From: Desulfobulbaceae bacterium
GTDB taxonomy: Bacteria > Desulfobacterota > Desulfobulbia > Desulfobulbales > Desulfocapsaceae
NCBI GenBank assembly: GCA_026988015.1
Contig: JALSMA010000071.1
Location: 1-36,776, forward strand
Length of the DNA: 36,776 nt
Reading direction: 5' to 3'
Made by a program: the position numbers and the translations under genes. Shown here piece after piece: positions 31,926 through 36,776 of this stretch. Under the pieces are notes generated by a model, which was not told where the DNA came from, did not search any database, and saw only the letters and a list, made by a program, of their open reading frames with translations. How positions within the stretch are numbered: position 1 is the stretch's first letter; every line of letters starts with the position of its first letter.

Positions 31926-34316
31926 ATGAATAAAATACTTATAATTGATCAGACTGAGGAGTGTACGAAGACTATTGCTGATTCCCTTGTGGAGAACGGC
32001 TATGCGGTGATGACTGCAAATAATGTTTTTCGGGCAGCGGCAATTCTTCACAAAAAGAAATTTGATTTGATACTCTGTTCCCAGACTCTTTTCTTCGAGT
32101 CGCAGTCTCCTTTGAAAGAGATTATTCTCGAAGATACCAGACACAGTAAAGTGATACTGCTGCAGGAACGCTGGGAGGAAACTGTAACATCATTTGATAA
32201 TCCCCGCATCATCGGACAAATTTTAAAACCTGTGGACCAGGAGAAACTCCTTGAGGTGATTTCTACTCAGATTCAAACAAGTGGGTTTACTGGAATGGTA
32301 AGTGATATCGATATCACGGATTATCTTCAACTTCTTGCTATGAATAAGGCAACTAAGGCATTTGTGGTGGAAGGAAAAAGTGGTAATGGAGTTATGGTTC
32401 TCCATAAGGGAGATCTTATTTATGTAAAGTATAACGAATTCCGAGGTGACCTTGCATTTCATGCTTTGATGGCCCTGGAACATGGGAAAATTATTGATAA
32501 GAAACTCAAGCGAATCCCCGCCAGGAATGTTACTGCTCCTCTGTCACGACTTCTGCTCGAAACAGGTAAAAACCGTGATGAGAGCAAGACAGAAGAGAGT
32601 GCTTCAATGGATGATTTCCTGATAGGTGAGAGCAACCCGTCTTTAAGGCAGGAGGCGCTACATCCAGAGATAATAGCTGAACCCCAAGCTGGAAGTAGCC
32701 GTGGGGCTTTGCTTCTGGGTGTTTCTCTACTTCTTCTCTTTGTGACCTTGGGTGGATTAGTATGGAATCTGTTACCATCAGACGACAGTATTGAGAACCA
32801 GCTTGCTGCTACTGTAAATGGGAATGGGGTAGTGGCACCAGTATCTTCGAATATCTTTGCTGGAAATCCTGAGCTGGTTTCCACTTCAGAATTACCCTCC
32901 CTTGCAGGTGGGGTGGCTGAAGAACAAGAAATGCCTGAAAATGTTGTTCCTGAACAGGAGGAAAAGTCACCTGTTATTGCAGGTGGTGAAAAAGCAGAGA
33001 CTGATATTCCTCTACCGGCAGAGGTTCAACCGGATATAATTTTACGTCTCCATGGTTCCAATACCATAGGTGCTTCCCTCGCAGTCAATCTTGCCTCAGA
33101 CTACCTTGCTCATCGACTTGGCTTTACTGATATCAAGGTGAGAGCGGGCAATAACAGTGTAGAAAAAATTATAACGGCCCATACTGCGACTGGCCTGGTT
33201 GGCATCGAAATTTATGCCCATGGTTCTTCGACCGGATTTAAAGATCTTGATTCGGGAACGTGTGACGTCGCCATGGCTTCTAGGAAAATAAAAGAAAAGG
33301 AAGTTGTTTCGCTGGCGAAATTTGGTGACATGACGGCTTCTGCAGCTGAACACATCCTGGCCCTTGATGGTATCGCTGTTATTGTGAATAAGGGGAACCC
33401 AGTTAAAACTCTCACCATCGAACAGATTGCTGCAATATTTTCCGGGAAAATAAGGGACTGGAAAGATCTGACAGATGGAAAATATGAAGGTACAATACAT
33501 GTTTACGCCCGTGATGAAAAATCTGGAACTTTTGATACCTTTAAAGGGATAGTTTTAAAGAAACTGCCCATTGCTGAATCGGCAAAGCGCTATGAATCAA
33601 ATGCCGAATTGTCAGATGATGTGGCAAGAGACAGACTTGGTATTGGTTTTACCGGCCTGCCGTATATCAGGCAGTCAAAGGCGGTCTCAGTATCTGATCT
33701 TGGTACTATCCCAATTTTCCCAAATTTTTTCACTGTGGCCACAGAAGATTATCTTCTGGCAAGACGACTCTATCTTTATGTCCCTCCAAACAGTGAAAAC
33801 CAGACGGCAAGAGACTTTATAGAATACAGCCTCACTGCGCCCGGTCAGATTGTCGTGAACGATACTGGCTTTGTCGATCTTGGCATTCGCTCTTTTGCGG
33901 CGGGCATTGATATGGATGAATTGATAATTCAGAACAGGGTTGTTTTTGAGCACTATACCAAAGAAACGAAGGACAAAAAACGTCTTTCCCTGAACTTCAG
34001 GTTCCGGGAAAACTCTACAGATCTTGATAATCGTGCGCTTCGTGATCTTGACAGGATGGTTGACTTTTTGAAGAATCAGCCCATTGAAGGTGTTACTTTG
34101 ATCGGGTTTGCGGATAGCAAGGGAGAGTATCATTATAATACCAGTCTTGCCATGGAACGTTCAAAGGTGGTGCGAAGGGAGCTGAGGAGTCGTGGAATCC
34201 CGATTTCTTCAGTGATCAGTGCATCTGAAGAGATGCCGGTTTCATCAAATATGACCAACAGGGGACGGGAAAAGAATCGTCGGGTTGAAGTATGGGTCCG
34301 TTTGAATAATGTGTGA
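31926..34316 (+). CDS. Pseudo-receiver/DUF4388/TM/PstS-like/OmpA fusion protein
   Basis: This 796-residue protein joins modules from both sides of the inner membrane. Residues 1-115 look like a response-regulator receiver (KILIIDQ, Lys101 in ILKPVD), but the phosphoacceptor position is Ser52 (FDLILCSQ), so it cannot be phosphorylated normally. Residues about 116-205 resemble DUF4388 (GFTGMVSDIDITDYLQLL and GVMVLHKGDLIYV). One span lies at about 261-283. After an acidic linker, residues about 368-660 match PstS-like phosphate-binding proteins (LHGSNTIGASL, SSTGFKDL, VAMASRKIK, GKIRDWKDL, DEKSGTFDTF). Residues about 685-796 are an OmpA C-like peptidoglycan-binding domain (FRENSTDLD, LIGFADSKG, NRGREKNRRVEV). 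PstS-OmpA proteins are known; the cytoplasmic half is the odd addition. A possible role is sensing phosphate or another oxyanion at the cell wall. GGAG precedes ATG; a terminator follows. Confidence 0.85.
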   Translation: MNKILIIDQTEECTKTIADSLVENGYAVMTANNVFRAAAILHKKKFDLILCSQTLFFESQSPLKEIILEDTRHSKVILLQERWEETVTSFDNPRIIGQILKPVDQEKLLEVISTQIQTSGFTGMVSDIDITDYLQLLAMNKATKAFVVEGKSGNGVMVLHKGDLIYVKYNEFRGDLAFHALMALEHGKIIDKKLKRIPARNVTAPLSRLLLETGKNRDESKTEESASMDDFLIGESNPSLRQEALHPEIIAEPQAGSSRGALLLGVSLLLLFVTLGGLVWNLLPSDDSIENQLAATVNGNGVVAPVSSNIFAGNPELVSTSELPSLAGGVAEEQEMPENVVPEQEEKSPVIAGGEKAETDIPLPAEVQPDIILRLHGSNTIGASLAVNLASDYLAHRLGFTDIKVRAGNNSVEKIITAHTATGLVGIEIYAHGSSTGFKDLDSGTCDVAMASRKIKEKEVVSLAKFGDMTASAAEHILALDGIAVIVNKGNPVKTLTIEQIAAIFSGKIRDWKDLTDGKYEGTIHVYARDEKSGTFDTFKGIVLKKLPIAESAKRYESNAELSDDVARDRLGIGFTGLPYIRQSKAVSVSDLGTIPIFPNFFTVATEDYLLARRLYLYVPPNSENQTARDFIEYSLTAPGQIVVNDTGFVDLGIRSFAAGIDMDELIIQNRVVFEHYTKETKDKKRLSLNFRFRENSTDLDNRALRDLDRMVDFLKNQPIEGVTLIGFADSKGEYHYNTSLAMERSKVVRRELRSRGIPISSVISASEEMPVSSNMTNRGREKNRRVEVWVRLNNV

Positions 34317-34347
34317 ATTTCAGGTATGTTTGTAGAGACGTATTCGG

Positions 34348-34386
34348 AAGGAGGCGACCCACAACTGGATTTGCCTCCTTTTTTCC
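34348..34386 (+). terminator. Rho-independent terminator after the fusion gene
   Basis: A perfect 8-base stem AAGGAGGC (34348-34355) / GCCTCCTT (34373-34380) with a 17-base loop runs straight into six T (34379-34384). It lies 32 bases after the stop codon of the fusion receptor, so that gene is probably transcribed as its own unit. Confidence 0.85.
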
Positions 34387-34557
34387 CTTTGCAAGTTTAT
34401 TAGAAGGTATAAAACTGTTCTGAACTGACAGTGTCTTCTCCTGTAATCGGTTAATAATGTTAGCGATATTGTTTTTGAAATATTACAGTGGGTAGCAGTT
34501 TTTCCTTGAAGCCATTCATGACCTGTTCTGCACAGTGATTCAGAAAGATCTGTTCTT

Positions 34558-35370
34558 ATGGAAACATTCATCGGGTTATCACCCATTGTTCAGGCCCTAA
34601 TTGCTACCTGTTTCACTTGGTTTGTCACAGCTCTGGGCTCAGCCATGGTGTTTTTTACCAAAAAGAGCAACACTAGAATAATGGACTATCTCCTGGGATT
34701 TGCCGCAGGGGTAATGATTGCAGCAAGTTTCTGGTCATTGCTGGCACCGGGCATTGAGATGGCGGAGCAGCTTGGACGGGTTCCCTGGCTTGTGGCCGCC
34801 AGTGGTTTTATGGCCGGCGGTGTTTTTATGCGGCTGGTTGACAAATTTCTACCTCATCTCCACCCGGGGTTGAAGATGGAACAAAGGGAAGGTATAAAGA
34901 CCTCCTGGCAACGATCCACGCTCCTTGTACTTGCTATAACCCTTCATAATATTCCGGAAGGGCTTGCAGTTGGAGTGGCCTTTGGCGCAGTAGGAGCGAA
35001 CCTTTCCGCTGCCACCATGGGGGGCGCGATAGCACTTGCTCTGGGCATTGGACTCCAAAATTTCCCTGAAGGTGCTGCTGTATCTATCCCATTGAGACGT
35101 GAAGGAATGGGGCGTTTTAAAAGTTTTCTGATGGGACAGCTTTCAGGAGCGGTTGAGCCCGTTGCCGGTGTTATTGGTGCAGCCTTTGTTATTTACCTTC
35201 AGGAACTGCTACCCTATGCACTTTGTTTTGCTGCAGGGGCAATGATTTTTGTGGTTGTGGAGGAGTTAATTCCCGAATCGCAACGTGAATACAAAAATAT
35301 AGATATGGTTACCATGGCCACTATGGTGGGATTTACTGTGATGATGGTTCTTGATGTGGCACTTGGCTGA
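34558..35370 (+). CDS. ZIP-family divalent metal transporter (GufA-like)
   Basis: The 270-residue inner-membrane protein has about eight hydrophobic spans and the two metal-binding helices of ZIP transporters: HNIPEG (130-135) in TM4 and QNFPEG (167-172) in TM5. This pair, with HPGLKMEQREG in the TM3-TM4 loop, is typical of the GufA/ZupT branch, which imports zinc and other divalent cations. The length fits the bacterial family. It sits 170 bases behind an intrinsic terminator and so should have its own promoter, although none is obvious; the ribosome binding site before ATG 34558 is weak. No metal regulator is adjacent. Which metal it prefers cannot be read from sequence. Confidence 0.9.
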   Translation: METFIGLSPIVQALIATCFTWFVTALGSAMVFFTKKSNTRIMDYLLGFAAGVMIAASFWSLLAPGIEMAEQLGRVPWLVAASGFMAGGVFMRLVDKFLPHLHPGLKMEQREGIKTSWQRSTLLVLAITLHNIPEGLAVGVAFGAVGANLSAATMGGAIALALGIGLQNFPEGAAVSIPLRREGMGRFKSFLMGQLSGAVEPVAGVIGAAFVIYLQELLPYALCFAAGAMIFVVVEELIPESQREYKNIDMVTMATMVGFTVMMVLDVALG

Positions 35371-35555
35371 TTTCTTCTTGCTTGCGGGCAATCACATTTT
35401 CAGTTTGGACGTACCTGCTTAGCCATCGGTTATTTGCACTTTTTACGAGATTGCCATATCTGCTAAAAATTGTAAACGGTGTTGATTTAAGCCAGTGGGC
35501 TGATAATAGCTTGCTGTTTAGAACAATTTCCCTATTATCAAATAAGTAATCAAGT

Positions 35556-36167
35556 ATGAATACAGGCCTCTTCTTAACCGCGCTGCTTTCCTATTTTGTA
35601 ATCGTTGATCCACTTGGAGTTTCAATAATATTTGTGGCTCTTACCGAGGGGAAAGACGGGGCATACTGCAGGAGAATGGGGATCCGCTCGGTTCTGCTTT
35701 CTTTGTTAATAATCCTCTGTTTTGGTTTTTTCGGAGCGAAATTACTGGATACTCTCGGTGTTGCAATTGAGTCATTTCGTATTGCAGGTGGTTTACTGCT
35801 TTTTTATACAGCCTTTAATATGATCACCAAGCAGGAACCTTTTCGCATGGAAAGGGATCAGGATGCTCCGGATGATATTTCAGTATATCCACTCTCTTTT
35901 CCTCTTCTTGCCGGTCCTGGCAGCCTGACCTTGACAGTGTTGCTCTATGCAGGTGCAGAAGGGCGGGTTGAGGATGTTGCAGCACTCATTGCTGCAGTTT
36001 TCACTGTACTCCTGCTTACTCTGTTCAGCTTCATGAGTGCCCGTAAAATATCCCGTTTTCTTGGTGAGACAGGAAACAATATTGCCAAAAGGCTTCTTGG
36101 TGTACTCCTGGCTTCCCTTTCCATACAGTTTATTGCCGATGGTGTTATGGGATTTATCGCTTCCTGA
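35556..36167 (+). CDS. MarC-family integral membrane protein
   Basis: The 203-residue protein has six hydrophobic spans and the MarC/UPF0056 patterns YFVIVDPLGVSIIFVALT at the N-terminus, FRIAGGLLLFYTAFNMI in the middle and PLSFPLLAGPGSLT in TM4. MarC proteins were named from the E. coli mar locus, but no antibiotic resistance role has held up and the function is unknown. The start is ATG 35556; the ribosome binding site is poor. It is monocistronic as far as can be seen, 185 bases after the ZIP gene. The family is secure. Confidence 0.9.
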   Translation: MNTGLFLTALLSYFVIVDPLGVSIIFVALTEGKDGAYCRRMGIRSVLLSLLIILCFGFFGAKLLDTLGVAIESFRIAGGLLLFYTAFNMITKQEPFRMERDQDAPDDISVYPLSFPLLAGPGSLTLTVLLYAGAEGRVEDVAALIAAVFTVLLLTLFSFMSARKISRFLGETGNNIAKRLLGVLLASLSIQFIADGVMGFIAS

Positions 36168-36294
36168 GAAATTCCTGACTCTATGATAATTGAGGGATTG
36201 TTTTTTACTGAACCACCCACTTTCCAACCTTTCTTAGGAGTCCATCACAAGTAATATATGGTGGGATCCAGGACTAACTGTGGAGGGTGGGCCA

Positions 36295-36696
36295 ATGGCA
36301 ACAAAATAACTAAAATCATTTCTCGCAGTCTACAGCAGTGGTAGTTTTACAAAGGCTGCAAAAATACAGAATACTAGTCAGCCGGCCGTAAGCGAACAGA
36401 TCAAAAATCTCGAAAAAATCTTAACTGTAGACTTTTCGACAGAATGGGAAGATCCATCAAGACAACTCTTAAAGCGGGTATCCTTTTCCCTGAGGCGCGG
36501 TCAGTCATTGATGATATGGAGGGTGAAAGATGAGATTTCCAATGGAGATCAAGATGTTGGTGGAGAATTGATCATAGGCGCAAACACCATACCCGGTGCG
36601 TACTTATTGCCGCATTTTGCAAGTCTCTTTCAAAAAACGATATCCTTAGCCCAACTTTGCGTTTTCCGCTCCATCAATGGAGCTGAACAGAGTTAG
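36295..36696 (+). pseudogene. LysR-family regulator pseudogene
   Basis: From ATG 36295 the frame hits TAA at the fifth codon (36307-36309), but then reads LKSFLAVYSSGSFTKAAKIQ and SQPAVSEQIKNLEK, the classic LysR winged HTH. Near 36430 the frame shifts: the expected LFDRMGRSIK and ILFPEARSVIDDMEG lie in a second frame. Near 36527 it shifts again to VKDEISNGDQDVGGELIIGA and PGAYLLPHFASLF, the start of the effector domain, which then loses resemblance and stops at 36694-36696. One nonsense codon, two frameshifts and loss of the C-terminal half show a dead gene. The frame after the first stop is still readable, so the decay is recent. The original target genes are not in the window. Confidence 0.85.
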
Positions 36697-36776
36697 GAAA
36701 GATGAAAGTAAAAATAATATAATAGCAAACACAAATGGTTACCATTTAATGGAGCTGATTTTAGGCTTTGTAGTGC

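Overview
The window looks like chromosomal DNA of a Gram-negative, probably anaerobic bacterium of the Desulfobacterota (Desulfobulbales-like). That placement is inferred from moderate GC content, a selenocysteine gene (selA), lipid A core synthesis (waaA), an outer-membrane barrel, LolA/FtsX-type envelope genes and several very large hybrid histidine kinases. No rRNA or tRNA gene, intact mobile element or CRISPR array is visible.

Layout. Positions 281-9651 are a plus-strand run: selA, a TPR protein with two degenerate GGDEF-like domains, a LOG-family nucleotide hydrolase, a PilT-type pilus retraction ATPase, and an lplT/aas-like pair for lysophospholipid import and re-acylation. The Aas-like protein carries an extra acyl-carrier domain. 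Positions 9652-10767 are decayed DNA with a broken HD-phosphohydrolase fragment. A PAS hybrid kinase follows (10768-12891). It converges with and overlaps a minus-strand comEC-waaA pair, and a third minus-strand block is a 1091-residue Cache/PAS hybrid kinase (16911-20186).

Positions 20420-26078 form a compact plus-strand operon: a LolA-like periplasmic carrier, two FtsX/LolC-type permeases, a LolD-type ATPase, an outer-membrane beta-barrel and rsmE. The first five together look like a dedicated trans-envelope lipid or lipoprotein export route. Convergent to it is a minus-strand pair, a LivJ-type substrate-binding lipoprotein followed by a HAMP/GAF/PAS hybrid kinase (30570-26061), plausibly a sensor with its own ligand-binding partner.

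Positions 30989-31597 hold a divergent pair of tiny genes, an HTH-like regulator and a 49-residue peptide that is 63% lysine, sharing a region with a promoter-like TTGACA and a perfect palindrome. Next is the most unusual protein here (31926-34316): a pseudo-receiver plus DUF4388-like cytoplasmic half, one membrane span, a PstS-like periplasmic binding domain and a C-terminal OmpA peptidoglycan-binding domain, ending in a clear intrinsic terminator. The window closes with a ZIP metal transporter, a MarC-family membrane protein and a frameshifted LysR pseudogene.

The main themes are envelope biogenesis, signal sensing across the envelope (four large sensory proteins, none with a DNA-binding output domain), and DNA uptake or pilus functions (PilT, ComEC). 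Functions are assigned by reading motifs only; no database search was possible.
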